DNA of 64,000 bases. Origin: Jannaschia pagri. Lineage in GTDB: Bacteria; Pseudomonadota; Alphaproteobacteria; Rhodobacterales; Rhodobacteraceae. The stretch lies in assembly GCF_019655435.1 (NCBI RefSeq), contig NZ_BPFH01000001.1, positions 248,001 to 312,000 of the forward strand, written 5' to 3'. Position numbers and translations under genes: made by a program. Each line of letters starts with the position of its first letter. Within the stretch, counting starts at the first letter, position 1. The notes beneath the pieces are model-generated. The model worked only from the letters and a program-made list of their open reading frames with translations, ran no database searches and was not told the DNA's origin. This document shows positions 53,895-62,853 of the stretch, in pieces.

Positions 53895-54263
53895 ATGTTA
53901 TGCACCTTGCTGGCCCTGTTCTGCCCCGACGAGACAATCAGCGGATACGCGGAGCCGACCGTGTCCTACGCCTTGGTCGAGATGGCCGAAGCCGACGTGG
54001 CGTTAGATGCAACGATTTCTTTTCCGGAGGAGGGTGTCGTCCAAGGGCGCGGGCCGTGCAACACGTTCACCGCGGCCCAGTCCCTCCCCTACCCTTGGAT
54101 CAGCATTGGCCCGGTCAAAACGACACGCGCAGCCTGCCCGGAGCTGGCGTCAGAGACGGCGTTCCTGGCCGCCTTAGAGCGCGCGACCCTGGCCGAGGTG
54201 CAAGGCCCGACCCTGATCCTCTCGACCGTGGATGAGGTGCTTTTGGTCTTCCGCGCGAAGTGA
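53895..54263 (+). CDS. META-domain protein
   Basis: The 122-residue protein resembles the META/HslJ domain: GRGPCNTFTA, ISIGPVKTTRAACPELASE, a Leu/Glu helix and LILSTVDEVLLVFRA. HslJ-type proteins are linked to novobiocin tolerance and heat shock, but the function is unclear. The N-terminus (MLCTLLALFCPDETISGY) is too short for a classical signal peptide, though a brief anchor is possible. It converges on recO with only 4 bp between stops. Confidence 0.75.
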   Translation: MLCTLLALFCPDETISGYAEPTVSYALVEMAEADVALDATISFPEEGVVQGRGPCNTFTAAQSLPYPWISIGPVKTTRAACPELASETAFLAALERATLAEVQGPTLILSTVDEVLLVFRAK

Positions 54264-54267
54264 TCGG

Positions 54268-54990
54268 TTACGCCCGGCGCAGCGCCTCGATCAAGCGTCC
54301 ACGGGCGGGCGGCACGGGCCGGTCACCCAGGCTGGGGGCCAAAAAGGCTTTGAGAAAGTGCCCCGTGACGTCGAGGGCAGAAAGAACCTCGGACAGCGTC
54401 GCCTCTGCCCCCAAAAGCATCGGCGGCAGTGGTAGCAGACGGTCCGCCCAGACCCCTGCCCCCGCACGGCTGACGGCGCGGCCCGTGCGCGGCGAGATAT
54501 AAGCCAGATCCTCCGTCGTACCCGTTGCAGCGCAGGCGCTGAGATCCAAGCGCAAGCCGGTCTCCGCCAACAGCGCCACTTCCCAAAAGGTGTAGTCGCG
54601 CAGCCAACCTTGACCGTCCGCGAGGGCATCACACAGTGCCTCGGTCCGTGCGTGGAAGTCTGGCAGCGCCTCCCGCTCTGGGAGCGCAAAGGAGCACAGC
54701 GCCGATGTCGACGTCAGCGCGGCCAGGCGGAGCGGGTCCGATAGAACGTCGCCCGCGCGGCTGCGGATCGGTTCGGGGCTATAGGTGCCAAGGTGGTCCA
54801 CAAGTCGGGCGCGCCAGGTGACCGACACGGCGTTGCCGGGCTGTAGCAGTGGCGCCTTTTTGCGGGAGCGTCCCCCGTGGACCACGCCCAAGTGACGACC
54901 ATGGTCGCGGGTGAAAACCTCTAGGATGGCAGCGGTCTCGCCGTGGGGCCGTGCCGCCAGGACGATACCTCGGTCGCGCCACTCGATCAT
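54268..54990 (-). CDS. recO: DNA repair protein RecO
   Basis: The 240-residue protein has an N-terminal OB fold (MIEWRDRGIVLAARPHGET; VFTRDHGRHLGVVHGGRS) and a helical C-terminal part without the four-cysteine zinc site seen in some RecO. With RecF/RecR it loads RecA onto SSB-coated DNA. It is the last gene of the rnc-era-recO series; its ATG overlaps the DUF1491 stop (ATGA). Confidence 0.94.
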   Translation of the reverse strand: MIEWRDRGIVLAARPHGETAAILEVFTRDHGRHLGVVHGGRSRKKAPLLQPGNAVSVTWRARLVDHLGTYSPEPIRSRAGDVLSDPLRLAALTSTSALCSFALPEREALPDFHARTEALCDALADGQGWLRDYTFWEVALLAETGLRLDLSACAATGTTEDLAYISPRTGRAVSRAGAGVWADRLLPLPPMLLGAEATLSEVLSALDVTGHFLKAFLAPSLGDRPVPPARGRLIEALRRA

Positions 54991-55316
54991 GTGAGACCGT
55001 CTTCATCCAAGAGATGGCGGCCCGCGCGGTCTTCGACCTCCAACACCCAAAGGTCCGGGTCGAAGCTGGCCTGTTTGGCGCAGGCCGCATCGCAGTCGCG
55101 ATCTGCACCTTCGGCAAGCACGATCCAGGCGCGATCCCCTGTGGTGAGGTCAAAACTGCGCTGATAGACGCGCGCCTGGCCATCAAGCGTGTTGAGTTTG
55201 ACCAGAACCGCTCCGGACGTGTCGTCCCCGTGGCGCACGACCATGCATGGGATGCCGTAGAGATCCAGGCGCTTGCGGTAGGCCGCGACCCAGAATGATG
55301 CGGTGAGGCGGGTCAT
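54987..55316 (-). CDS. DUF1491-family protein
   Basis: A 109-residue cytosolic protein of the alphaproteobacterial DUF1491 family: it begins MTRLTASFWVAAYRKRLDL and contains GIPCMVVRHGDDTSG, ILVKLNTLDGQA-type sequence and CDAACAKQASFDPDLWVLEVED. The function is unknown; it is regularly placed between era and recO in this group. The start at 55316 is the family's usual N-terminus; the open frame reads on upstream into non-coding sequence. Confidence 0.85.
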   Translation of the reverse strand: MTRLTASFWVAAYRKRLDLYGIPCMVVRHGDDTSGAVLVKLNTLDGQARVYQRSFDLTTGDRAWIVLAEGADRDCDAACAKQASFDPDLWVLEVEDRAGRHLLDEDGLT

Positions 55317-55665
55317 CGGGCAGAGGGGGGCGTTGCCCCCCGCCTGCGGCTCCCCCCGCATATTTTTGGAACATCGAAGGGGGGGCGGGCGGGTGTTATG
55401 GTTAATGGAGAGTGAAGAGGTTGGCGGGCTGTGGGGCCATTGTCTCGTGATCTTGGCCGGAGGGCGTCCACTGGGTGACGGCCCCAGGGAGAGCGGTGAG
55501 ATTGGGTGTGGTTTCGTATGTGGCCGGTGTTTCCAGCCTCCGTTCGTGGACACACGGCAGAGCGTGATCGACGGGGATAGGGGACTGAAGACGCTGGCGC
55601 GGCGCGTCCCTTTGGTGCTGTCACATCCGCCTTGCGGTGGGACCGCTTTGAGGGTGTGCTGCGCC
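55317..55665. other. 349-bp gap between era and DUF1491 with repeats
   Basis: No gene is supported. It holds the hairpin GGGGGG/CCCCCC (55325-55341) and the second copy of the dispersed repeat at 55358-55387. DUF1491-recO may have a promoter here, but none was clear. Confidence 0.6.
55358..55387. repeat. dispersed GCATATTT...GGAACATCGAAGG repeat, copy 2
   Basis: GCATATTT-tt-GGAACATCGAAGG followed by a G-run, the same as copy 1 at 12519 apart from one indel and one substitution. Confidence 0.7.
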
Positions 55666-56586
55666 TCATGCCTCGCCGTCTTTGAAGTCGAGGCCCATGG
55701 CGTCGAACCGCTCCGCTTCGTCCAACCAGCCGGGGCGCACCTTGACCTGAAGGAAGAGGTGCACGCGGTGGCCGAGGAACTCTTCCAACTCGGCGCGGGC
55801 CGCTTGGCCCACCGCTTTGGTCGTTTCACCCTTCCGACCCAAAACGATGCCCTTGTGCCCATCGCGGACCACATAGATCACCTGGTCGATCCGGGCCGAG
55901 CCGTCGGGGCGGTCTTCCCAAGCTTCGGTCTCGACAGTCAACTGATAGGGCAATTCTTGATGCAGGCGCAGGGTGAGCTTTTCGCGCGTGATCTCCGCTG
56001 CGATGGCCCGCAAGGGCGCATCGGCGATTTGGTCGTCCGGGTAGAGCCAGGGTCCTTCGGGGACGCGGGCGGCCAAGTCGGCGCGCAGATCATCGACACC
56101 GTGTCCCTTTTCCGCCGAGATCAAGAAGGTCGCCCCAAAAGGATAGCGGTCGTTCATCTTTTGGGTCAGCGCCAACAGGGTTTCGGGCTGCACCCGGTCG
56201 ATCTTATTGATCGCCAAAAGGACGGTCGCGCCCTGATCCTTGCGGTCGTCCAGGGCGGTCAGGATGGTCTCAACGCCGTCTGTCAGGCCCCTGTGGGCCT
56301 CAATCAGCAGAACCACCACATCGGCATCAGCGGCGCCTGTCCAGGCGGCAGCGACCATGGCGCGGTCCAAGCGCCGTTTGGGCCGGAAGAGCCCTGGCGT
56401 GTCCACGAACACCAGTTGGGACGCGTCCTGCTGGGCGATGCCGCGGATGCGCGCCCGGGTGGTCTGTACCTTATGGGTCACGATGGAGACCTTGGCCCCC
56501 ACCATGCGGTTCAACAGGGTGGATTTGCCCGCATTCGGTTCGCCGATGAGGGCGACAAAGCCCGCGCGCGTCATCTCGTCAGTCAT
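55666..56586 (-). CDS. era: GTPase Era
   Basis: The 306-residue GTPase assists 16S rRNA maturation and 30S assembly. It has G1 [13 protein letters not shown] (15-27), G3 DTPG, G4 NKID, and the C-terminal KH domain ([20 protein letters not shown], with HLFLQVKV). The start overlaps the rnc stop by 8 nt. Linked rnc-era, as here, is the normal order, consistent with joint action on rRNA. Confidence 0.97.
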   Translation of the reverse strand: MTDEMTRAGFVALIGEPNAGKSTLLNRMVGAKVSIVTHKVQTTRARIRGIAQQDASQLVFVDTPGLFRPKRRLDRAMVAAAWTGAADADVVVLLIEAHRGLTDGVETILTALDDRKDQGATVLLAINKIDRVQPETLLALTQKMNDRYPFGATFLISAEKGHGVDDLRADLAARVPEGPWLYPDDQIADAPLRAIAAEITREKLTLRLHQELPYQLTVETEAWEDRPDGSARIDQVIYVVRDGHKGIVLGRKGETTKAVGQAARAELEEFLGHRVHLFLQVKVRPGWLDEAERFDAMGLDFKDGEA

Positions 56587-57262
56587 TGCTTACCTTTTCA
56601 AGGAGCGCCTTGGCAGCGGCTTGTTCGGCGGTGCGTTTGGCCTTTGCTTCGCCTTCGGCCTGGCGACCATCATCGAGGCGGGCCGCGATGCGAAACACGG
56701 GGGCATGGTCGGGCCCGGATCGGTCCAACACGACGTATCGCGGCGGGGGCATGCCACGCCCCTGGGCCCATTCTTGCAAAGTGGTCTTGGCGTCCCTGGC
56801 ATCGGCCTCAACCCGGGATAGACGGTCCCCCCAGAGGCGCAGGATCATGTCGCGCGCGGCCGACAGACCACCGTCCAAATAGACAGCGGCGATAACCGCC
56901 TCCATCCCATCCCCCAACAGAGCGATCTTGCGGCGCCCGCCCGTCATCTGTTCGGAGCGTCCCAATTTGAGCACGGCGCCTAACTCCACTTCGCGCGCTA
57001 CATCGGCGCAGGTCTCCTTGCGGACGAGGGCGTTGAAACGGGGGGCAAGCTGACCTTCGGTGGCGGCTCGGTCATCGCCCATGAGGGCCTCGGCGATCAC
57101 CAGGCCCAGAACGCGGTCGCCCAGGAATTCGAGCCGCTGGTTGTCCGCCCGGGTCGCCGACGCGATGGAACTGTGGGTCATGGCGCGGATCAGCAGATCA
57201 GGCCGCGTGAAGACATGGCCGATGCGGTCTTGAAAGCCGCGTAGTTCCGCCGAGATCTTCAT
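56579..57262 (-). CDS. rnc: ribonuclease III
   Basis: The 227-residue endonuclease processes rRNA precursors and double-stranded RNA. The catalytic signature [13 protein letters not shown] is complete and a C-terminal dsRNA-binding domain ([20 protein letters not shown] ... [17 protein letters not shown]) follows. ATGA overlap with the upstream signal-peptidase-like gene; 8-nt overlap with era. Confidence 0.97.
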   Translation of the reverse strand: MKISAELRGFQDRIGHVFTRPDLLIRAMTHSSIASATRADNQRLEFLGDRVLGLVIAEALMGDDRAATEGQLAPRFNALVRKETCADVAREVELGAVLKLGRSEQMTGGRRKIALLGDGMEAVIAAVYLDGGLSAARDMILRLWGDRLSRVEADARDAKTTLQEWAQGRGMPPPRYVVLDRSGPDHAPVFRIAARLDDGRQAEGEAKAKRTAEQAAAKALLEKVSND

Positions 57263-58143
57263 GGTTGCGTCCCCTTGGCAAAGAGCATGACGCGGCCCCG
57301 CACAGCCTCGGCCGGAATGAACCCGCGACCGCCATCGGCCAGACTGCGCCGGCTGTCGCTGGCCACCGCACGGTTATCGCCCAAGATATAGAGCGTGCCA
57401 TCAGGCACCTGGACAGGCGCAATGTTGTCGAGATCAGACGCTCCGCTTTGCAGGATGCCGTAGCGCGCGCCGGAGGGCAGGACCTCGGTCGTGCAGGCAT
57501 CATCGGGGCATCGTTCGTGTCGGGCGGGCACGCCGTCGATGATTGGCACGCCATCACGGAACGCCACCGTCTGCCCGCCGAAGGCAACGGCGCGGGCGAT
57601 GTTGAGAGCCAATTCATTGCCGTTGTCGGCGAACTGATAGGTCACCAGATCCCCGGATGTGACCTCCCCCCCAATGGAGTCGAACGCCAAAAACACCGCC
57701 TCTGCGGGCAGGGTCGGTTCCATATGGGCGGATGTCATGCGGAGCGGCGACCAGAGGGCCCGCGTCGCAACCAAGAGCACCATGACGATCAACAGCCCCG
57801 TGCCGACCACGTAGCGGCCAGCGGGGCGAAAGCGGTCGGGGTCCACCGGGCGAGGGGCGGCCAGGAGCGCCCAGATCAGCATCCCAAGCCCAATCACCGG
57901 CACGGCGAACAGAGCGGCGAACCAACCGCTGCGTCCCATGTCATGGAGCCGTCGAACCACCGCCGTAAACCAGCAGGCCGCCGACAGTCCGAAGATCAGA
58001 TAGAGCGCCAGACGGACCCACAGGGGTGCCGTCTCGAGGGAGCCGCTCGTCGCCAAAAGCAAGGCGATCACCTGAAAGCAGAGCGTCCAGACCAGCAAGC
58101 TGACGCGGCTGCCCGTGCCAGAAAGACCGATGTGCGGCGTCAC
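57259..58143 (-). CDS. DUF805-signal-peptidase-like fusion without catalytic residues
   Basis: The 294-residue membrane protein has an N-terminal DUF805-like region (about 10-97, with [12 protein letters not shown] at 64-75), a further membrane helix (112-130), and a C-terminal domain of the S26 signal-peptidase fold (132-294). The S26 boxes are recognisable: [10 protein letters not shown] (box B), DLVTYQF (C), [13 protein letters not shown] (D), [14 protein letters not shown] (E). However, the position of the catalytic Ser is His140 and that of the catalytic Lys is Ala183, whereas lepB next door has SGSM and FIKR intact. It should therefore be an inactive paralogue. ATGA overlaps link it to lepB upstream and rnc downstream. 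Confidence 0.85.
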   Translation of the reverse strand: MTPHIGLSGTGSRVSLLVWTLCFQVIALLLATSGSLETAPLWVRLALYLIFGLSAACWFTAVVRRLHDMGRSGWFAALFAVPVIGLGMLIWALLAAPRPVDPDRFRPAGRYVVGTGLLIVMVLLVATRALWSPLRMTSAHMEPTLPAEAVFLAFDSIGGEVTSGDLVTYQFADNGNELALNIARAVAFGGQTVAFRDGVPIIDGVPARHERCPDDACTTEVLPSGARYGILQSGASDLDNIAPVQVPDGTLYILGDNRAVASDSRRSLADGGRGFIPAEAVRGRVMLFAKGTQP

Positions 58144-58925
58144 ACGATCTCCTCAAAGAAGCGGTCGAGGCGCCAGGTCCAGAAGAACAGCATCCGGCTG
58201 CCCGCAGAGGAGAAAATCACTCGGTCGGCCCGACCGATCAAATTTTCGTAGGGCACGAAGCCAACCCCGCCACGGGACCGCGGCGTCCGGCTGTCGGATG
58301 AGTTATCGCGGTTGTCGCCCATGAAGAAATACTGCCCTTCGGGGACCGTGAACACGGGCGTCGTATCGCTGGAGGTCACGCCCACATCCAAAATCGAATG
58401 GGTCACGCCGTTGGGCAGTGTCTCCAGGCTGCGGGGCTTTTCGCAAGCGCCGCCTTGACCGACCGGGGCATTGGCGCAGCGGGGCAGAATGCGTTGCGGC
58501 CCTTGGGGTTCGAAGGTTTCGATGAACGGCTCAACGGGCTCAACCGGCAGGGCTTCGCCGTTGAGGTACAAACGACCTTCCCGCATCTGAACCGTATCAC
58601 CGGGCAACCCTATGAGGCGCTTGATGAAATCGTCGTTCGTGACTGGGTGGCGAAAGACGACCACATCGCCGCGTTCCGGCTCGGACCCCAGCAAGCGGCC
58701 TGAGAAGGGGCAAATCGAAAACGGGCAGGAGTGACGGGAATAGCCATAGGCCATCTTGTTCACAAAGAGGAAATCGCCGATCAGCAGCGTGTCCTTCATG
58801 GACCCCGACGGAATCCAGAAGGGCTGGAAAAAGAGGGTTCGAAAGACGCCCGCGATCACCAACGCCCAAAAGACCGTCTTAACGGTTTCCCAGGGTCCTT
58901 CTTTCTTATCCGCGCGCGCTGCCAT
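58140..58925 (-). CDS. lepB: signal peptidase I
   Basis: The 261-residue leader peptidase cleaves signal peptides at the periplasmic face. One membrane helix (about 18-36), catalytic Ser42 in PSGSMKDTL, general base Lys102 in DDFIKRLIGLPGD, and box E GDNRDNSSDSR. The start at 58925 gives MAARADKKEGPWE; the upstream in-frame extension has no homology. It is the first of a tightly overlapping set lepB, signal-peptidase-like, rnc, era. Confidence 0.97.
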   Translation of the reverse strand: MAARADKKEGPWETVKTVFWALVIAGVFRTLFFQPFWIPSGSMKDTLLIGDFLFVNKMAYGYSRHSCPFSICPFSGRLLGSEPERGDVVVFRHPVTNDDFIKRLIGLPGDTVQMREGRLYLNGEALPVEPVEPFIETFEPQGPQRILPRCANAPVGQGGACEKPRSLETLPNGVTHSILDVGVTSSDTTPVFTVPEGQYFFMGDNRDNSSDSRTPRSRGGVGFVPYENLIGRADRVIFSSAGSRMLFFWTWRLDRFFEEIV

Positions 58926-59131
58926 GCCTGCTGTCCCTTGCGTTTTTCTCCCCCTGCCCCCTGCCCTCGCCCCTGTCAACCGGGGCCATGGGGCAACCCG
59001 CGCGCAGACCACCGAATGCCAAGCTAGACCAAAGGCTGCCGACGGCTGACTTGGGTCGGTTTGGCTAGGAAGTCGTGGCTTGGTCAGGGCTGTCCATGAT
59101 GAATACTGGCAGCCTTCGCGACACGGTATGG

Positions 59132-59557
59132 TTAAGCCTGATCCCGGCGGGGAAGCGGCGCGCGCGGGTGGGCCTCGATCACGACAAAGGCCTGGGCCCA
59201 GGGTCGGTCGTCGGTCAGGGATACGTGGATTACCGCCTCATGGCCCTCTGGCGTCATCGCGGCCAGACGCTCTGCAGCCCATCCGGTCACCGTCATCACT
59301 GGCTGGCCCGTATGCAGGTTGGTGACGGCCATGTCCTTCCAGGCAATGCCCATGCGCAGGCCGGTGCCCAGCGCCTTCGAACACGCTTCTTTCGCGGCCC
59401 ATCGCTTTGCGTAGGTGCCAGCCACGTCTTGGCGCCGCTCGGCCTTTGCTTGCTCGATTTCGGTGAAGACACGATTGCGGAACCGATCCCCGAACCGGTC
59501 CAGAACGCCCTGGATGCGGTCGATGTTCGCCAAATCGGTCCCGACGCCGAGGATCAT
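59132..59557 (-). CDS. acpS: holo-[acyl-carrier-protein] synthase
   Basis: The 141-residue enzyme transfers 4'-phosphopantetheine from CoA to ACP. It has the Mg-binding [11 protein letters not shown] (Asp8) and [14 protein letters not shown] (Glu), as in AcpS. The start overlaps the LysE-family stop by 4 nt. The pdxJ-acpS-lepB order is common in proteobacteria; here a LysE-type gene intervenes between pdxJ and acpS. Confidence 0.96.
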   Translation of the reverse strand: MILGVGTDLANIDRIQGVLDRFGDRFRNRVFTEIEQAKAERRQDVAGTYAKRWAAKEACSKALGTGLRMGIAWKDMAVTNLHTGQPVMTVTGWAAERLAAMTPEGHEAVIHVSLTDDRPWAQAFVVIEAHPRAPLPRRDQA

Positions 59558-60180
59558 GGGGCCGGATTGCGCCGCCACAGGGTCAGCAGGCCATCGCGGA
59601 TCAAACCCAGACCGGCCAGACCGAACAGAGCCGAGGCGCCGGCATCTAGCCAGCGGCGCAACCGCCGGTAGGCCAACCGCATGGGGCCGCGTGAAAAGGC
59701 GAAGCCGTAGACGAGGTAGATGGCAACAGTGACCCCCATGGCCAAGGGAACCAGCAGCCAGGCAAGCTCGGGCGCATCCACAGGCGTGCCGACGGCGATG
59801 GTGGCTGTCCAGGCAAAGACCGACTTCGGGTTGGAGAGATTGAGCAGCAAGCCCGCACGGAACGAGGCGACCACGGGCGGTGGTGCCCCTTCCGTTGTAT
59901 CCAACGCGGAGCGACCGGCGCCCCAGGCGAGGTAGATGAGGTAGAGACCGCCGAGGATTTTCAGAGCGATCAGGGCAGACGGCGCAGCCGCCAAGACGGC
60001 GCCGAAGCCTGCAGCAGCCAAGATGCCCCAACCACCGAGGGCAAGGGCCATCCCAAGGGTCAGGGCGACCGTGGCGCCAAAGCCGCGCGCCATTGCCGTG
60101 GTCACCACGGCGACAACTGCAGGACCTGGCGAGGCGCAGACCACAGCGAAAGTGGCCAAGCCGATCAAGAGGGTTTCCAT
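59554..60180 (-). CDS. LysE/RhtB-family amino-acid exporter
   Basis: The 208-residue protein has six predicted helices and the LysE signature region [38 protein letters not shown] marks the middle of the family. Its substrate is unknown. It is coupled to acpS by an ATGA overlap and is separated from pdxJ by 196 bp containing two perfect palindromes. Confidence 0.9.
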   Translation of the reverse strand: METLLIGLATFAVVCASPGPAVVAVVTTAMARGFGATVALTLGMALALGGWGILAAAGFGAVLAAAPSALIALKILGGLYLIYLAWGAGRSALDTTEGAPPPVVASFRAGLLLNLSNPKSVFAWTATIAVGTPVDAPELAWLLVPLAMGVTVAIYLVYGFAFSRGPMRLAYRRLRRWLDAGASALFGLAGLGLIRDGLLTLWRRNPAP

Positions 60181-60249
60181 GTGTCGTCTCCAATCTGCTC
60201 AACCCGCAGTTTAATACCCGAAATCTTTGCAAGTCAGGTGCGGCGGGGA

Positions 60250-60301
60250 AAAGAGTTTTCTCAGAAAACTCTTTCAAAGACTTTTGGACCAAAAGTCTTT
60301 G
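60250..60301. repeat. tandem near-perfect AT-rich palindromes between pdxJ and LysE gene
   Basis: Two back-to-back palindromes, each with a single-base centre: AAAGAGTTTTCT-c-AGAAAACTCTTT (60250-60274) and CAAAGACTTTTGG-a-CCAAAAGTCTTTG (60275-60301). They differ in base composition from the surrounding GC-rich DNA and are flanked by a G-run (60244-60248) and a C-run (60302-60307). They could be transcript ends, a protein-binding site or a mobile palindromic element. Confidence 0.85.
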
Positions 60302-60376
60302 CCCCCCAAACACCCGTCCTGTCGCAAGATACGCCGCTGCACCGATCCGCAGTCGTGCTGGCCCTTGCGGCCCCTC

Positions 60377-61123
60377 TCAGGCCGCTGACCGAGCCAGGTC
60401 CATGAGGCGCCGCATCTCTGCGATTGCACCGTCCAGACCCCGAAAGACGGCTTCACCGATCAGGAAGTGCCCAATGTTCAGTTCGACCACTTCGGGCAGC
60501 GCAGCGATGGGCCCGACGGAATCGTAGCTGAGGCCATGCCCTGCGTGGACTTCGAGGCCGAGCTCATGGGCGAAGGTCGCCCCTGCGGTGAGACGTTCCA
60601 ACTCTGCGGCAGCGGCCCCATGGTCGCCCGCGTCCACGGCATGGCAATAGGCCCCCGTATGCAGTTCGACCACGGCGGCGCCCACGCGCAGGGACGCCTC
60701 GATCTGGCGGGGATCGGGCGCAATGAAGAGCGACACACGGGCGCCTACCTCGACGAAGGGCGCGATGTAGCCAGTCAACCGATTGGCATCGCCCGCGACC
60801 TCCAATCCGCCCTCGGTCGTCCGCTCCTCCCGCCGTTCAGGCACGAGGCACACCGCATGGGGTTTGGTGGCCAAGGCAATGCGCGCCATCTCCTCCGTAG
60901 CGGCCATCTCGAAATTCAGCGGAACGTCTATGGCTTCGTTGATGGCGGCCATGTCCTCATCGCGGATATGGCGCCGATCTTCGCGCAGGTGCGCCGTAAT
61001 CCCATCGGCACCGGCCGCCTGGGCCGCAAGGGCCGCGCGGACGGGATCGGGGGTCGCGCCCCCACGTGCGTTGCGCAGGGTCGCCACGTGGTCGATGTTG
61101 ATGCCGAGCCGCAGAGTGTCCAT
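60377..61123 (-). CDS. pdxJ: pyridoxine 5'-phosphate synthase
   Basis: The 248-residue TIM-barrel enzyme closes the pyridine ring of vitamin B6 from 3-amino-1-hydroxyacetone phosphate and deoxyxylulose phosphate. The N-terminus [19 protein letters not shown] and the HLREDRRHI and [10 protein letters not shown] segments are typical. The ATG at 61123 was chosen as the family start. It is followed by the LysE and acpS genes. Confidence 0.97.
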   Translation of the reverse strand: MDTLRLGINIDHVATLRNARGGATPDPVRAALAAQAAGADGITAHLREDRRHIRDEDMAAINEAIDVPLNFEMAATEEMARIALATKPHAVCLVPERREERTTEGGLEVAGDANRLTGYIAPFVEVGARVSLFIAPDPRQIEASLRVGAAVVELHTGAYCHAVDAGDHGAAAAELERLTAGATFAHELGLEVHAGHGLSYDSVGPIAALPEVVELNIGHFLIGEAVFRGLDGAIAEMRRLMDLARSAA

Positions 61124-61197
61124 GGGATGCCTCATGAGATGGAACCGCCCCGAAGCTGTAGCCCAGCGGTTGCGGCGGCTCCATCCCCCGTTCCCCG

Positions 61198-62037
61198 CTA
61201 GACGGAGGTCACGGGGACGCAGACCTCGGTCACCAGGTCCTCGACCGGCGTTGTCCGCACATTATTGAGGTAGCGTTCAAAGGGGATTCCCGCGCGCGGC
61301 ACCAGGTTCCGTTCTGACAGCGCCACATTGAACATGTAGTGCCAAGCCGCCGGCAGGCCGAGGTAGGGCCCCACGTGGGTCAGCACGGCAAAGTCGCCAC
61401 CTTCCACATCGACCCGCTCCATCGCGGGCGGCACCTCACCGGAGAGCACGACCCGGCCCGCATGGGACCGGAGATCCTCGACCGCCGTATCCTGTGGACT
61501 GTCGTAGTAGATCCCGATGGAGTCGCCTGTCGGCTGGCCGGAGGCTGTCAGCATATGGTCCATCTTTTGGAAGACGGCACCGATCTGCGTATAGGCGCCG
61601 CGATGGGACAGGGCGGCAATCGTGAAGGATGTCTCTGAACGGGTTTCAACGGGGTACATGGTCCAATCTCCTGTTTTGGAAGGGATGAGTGGCGAGAGCA
61701 TTCGACGCCCCGCCCGCGCGGCCAGCGGCGTGACGCCAAAGGCCCGACGGAAGGCGCGCTCGAAGCTCTGCACGTTGACGTAACCGCACCCCTGCCCCAC
61801 GCGGACCACGGGCAGGTCGGTGGTGACCATCAAAGCGGCGGCGCGGTTCAAGCGTATGCGCCGGACGACCGATGAAACACCCTCGCCGGTGATCTCATGG
61901 AACACGCGACTGAAGTGAAATCGCGACAATGCAGCCACATCCGCAAGCTCATCCAGGGAGAGCCCCCTGACGAGGTTGCGGTGGATGTGGGTCATCACAC
62001 GGTCGATGCGTGGGGCTTGGGGATGGCGGGTCGTCAT
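61198..62037 (-). CDS. AraC-family regulator with GyrI-like effector domain
   Basis: The 279-residue protein has an N-terminal AraC DNA-binding domain with two helix-turn-helix motifs ([21 protein letters not shown] and [20 protein letters not shown] regions, residues about 10-110) and a C-terminal GyrI-like/effector-binding domain (about 125-279). Such proteins sense small hydrophobic or cationic molecules, including drugs (Rob/SoxS-type systems). It lies between DUF2062 and pdxJ, which in related genomes are often closer together. No adjacent target gene is obvious. Confidence 0.88.
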   Translation of the reverse strand: MTTRHPQAPRIDRVMTHIHRNLVRGLSLDELADVAALSRFHFSRVFHEITGEGVSSVVRRIRLNRAAALMVTTDLPVVRVGQGCGYVNVQSFERAFRRAFGVTPLAARAGRRMLSPLIPSKTGDWTMYPVETRSETSFTIAALSHRGAYTQIGAVFQKMDHMLTASGQPTGDSIGIYYDSPQDTAVEDLRSHAGRVVLSGEVPPAMERVDVEGGDFAVLTHVGPYLGLPAAWHYMFNVALSERNLVPRAGIPFERYLNNVRTTPVEDLVTEVCVPVTSV

Positions 62038-62122
62038 GGGGCCCACGTACCATGGTCCCATCCGACAGATCTTGCGGGATTGCTGCCTTGGTCGGCCCTG
62101 TCCTTGGGCGGTGCGAGGTGCC

Positions 62123-62818
62123 TCAGGCGGCGCCGTCGCCGGGGGGCGCCTGCAACTTCCGAGCCGCTTTGGCGGGACCTGAGGCCGCGGCCTTCTCAGC
62201 CGCGCGCGCCCGGATCGCATCCAGCTTTTTCTTGATCTGTCCGCGTCTGCGGCGCTGGTAGGCCTCAATCAACGGCAGGCTGATGGTATAGGCGGCGAGG
62301 CCGGTAAAGATGCCCGGAACGATCCCGCCCACAAGCCACGGATAAAACACGTCGTCCCAGAACAAATGGGTGGCGGTCCAATCAACGGATCGCCCGGTAA
62401 GCGCATACCAGGAGTTCCAGAACACATCCGCGCCAGCATCAAAGAACTTGCCGAAGATGGATTTATCGACCTCCCGGTCCATGTCGGACCCCAGCATCCA
62501 GTGGCCCAGGTTCAACGACACCACACCAATGGGGACGTAGGTCAGGGGGTTGCCAAAGAAGGTCCCCAGCAGCGCGGCCATGACATTGCCGCGCACGAGC
62601 CACGCCAGGAGCGCAGCCACCACGAAATGCACGCCGTAGAAGGGGGTAAACGTGGTGAAGACGCCCACCATAATGCCACGGCTGATTTTACGAGGCGTAT
62701 CGGGCAGCCGCCGCAACCGGTGTTTCACATAGATCGCAGCACGGCCCCAGCCCCCACGGGGCCAAAGCGCCCGGAGGAATGATTGCCAGATCGGCAGCTT
62801 ATCTCGGCGTTTGAACAC
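62123..62818 (-). CDS. DUF2062-family membrane protein
   Basis: The 231-residue protein has the DUF2062 core: YVKHRLRRLPDTPRKISRGI, then three to four membrane helices with FTTFTPFYGVHFVVAALLAW and GTFFGNPLTYVPIG. The C-terminus is a Lys/Ala-rich tail. The function is unknown; a role in envelope or small-molecule transport is often supposed. It lies 35 bp after rsh. Confidence 0.88.
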   Translation of the reverse strand: MFKRRDKLPIWQSFLRALWPRGGWGRAAIYVKHRLRRLPDTPRKISRGIMVGVFTTFTPFYGVHFVVAALLAWLVRGNVMAALLGTFFGNPLTYVPIGVVSLNLGHWMLGSDMDREVDKSIFGKFFDAGADVFWNSWYALTGRSVDWTATHLFWDDVFYPWLVGGIVPGIFTGLAAYTISLPLIEAYQRRRRGQIKKKLDAIRARAAEKAAASGPAKAARKLQAPPGDGAA

Positions 62819-62853
62819 CGGCGCGAGCTCCTCCTACGGCGCGGGCGCACCCC

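Noticed and set aside
55303-56895. Plus-strand open frame across era
   Set aside because: Antisense to era and rnc; no domain recognised.
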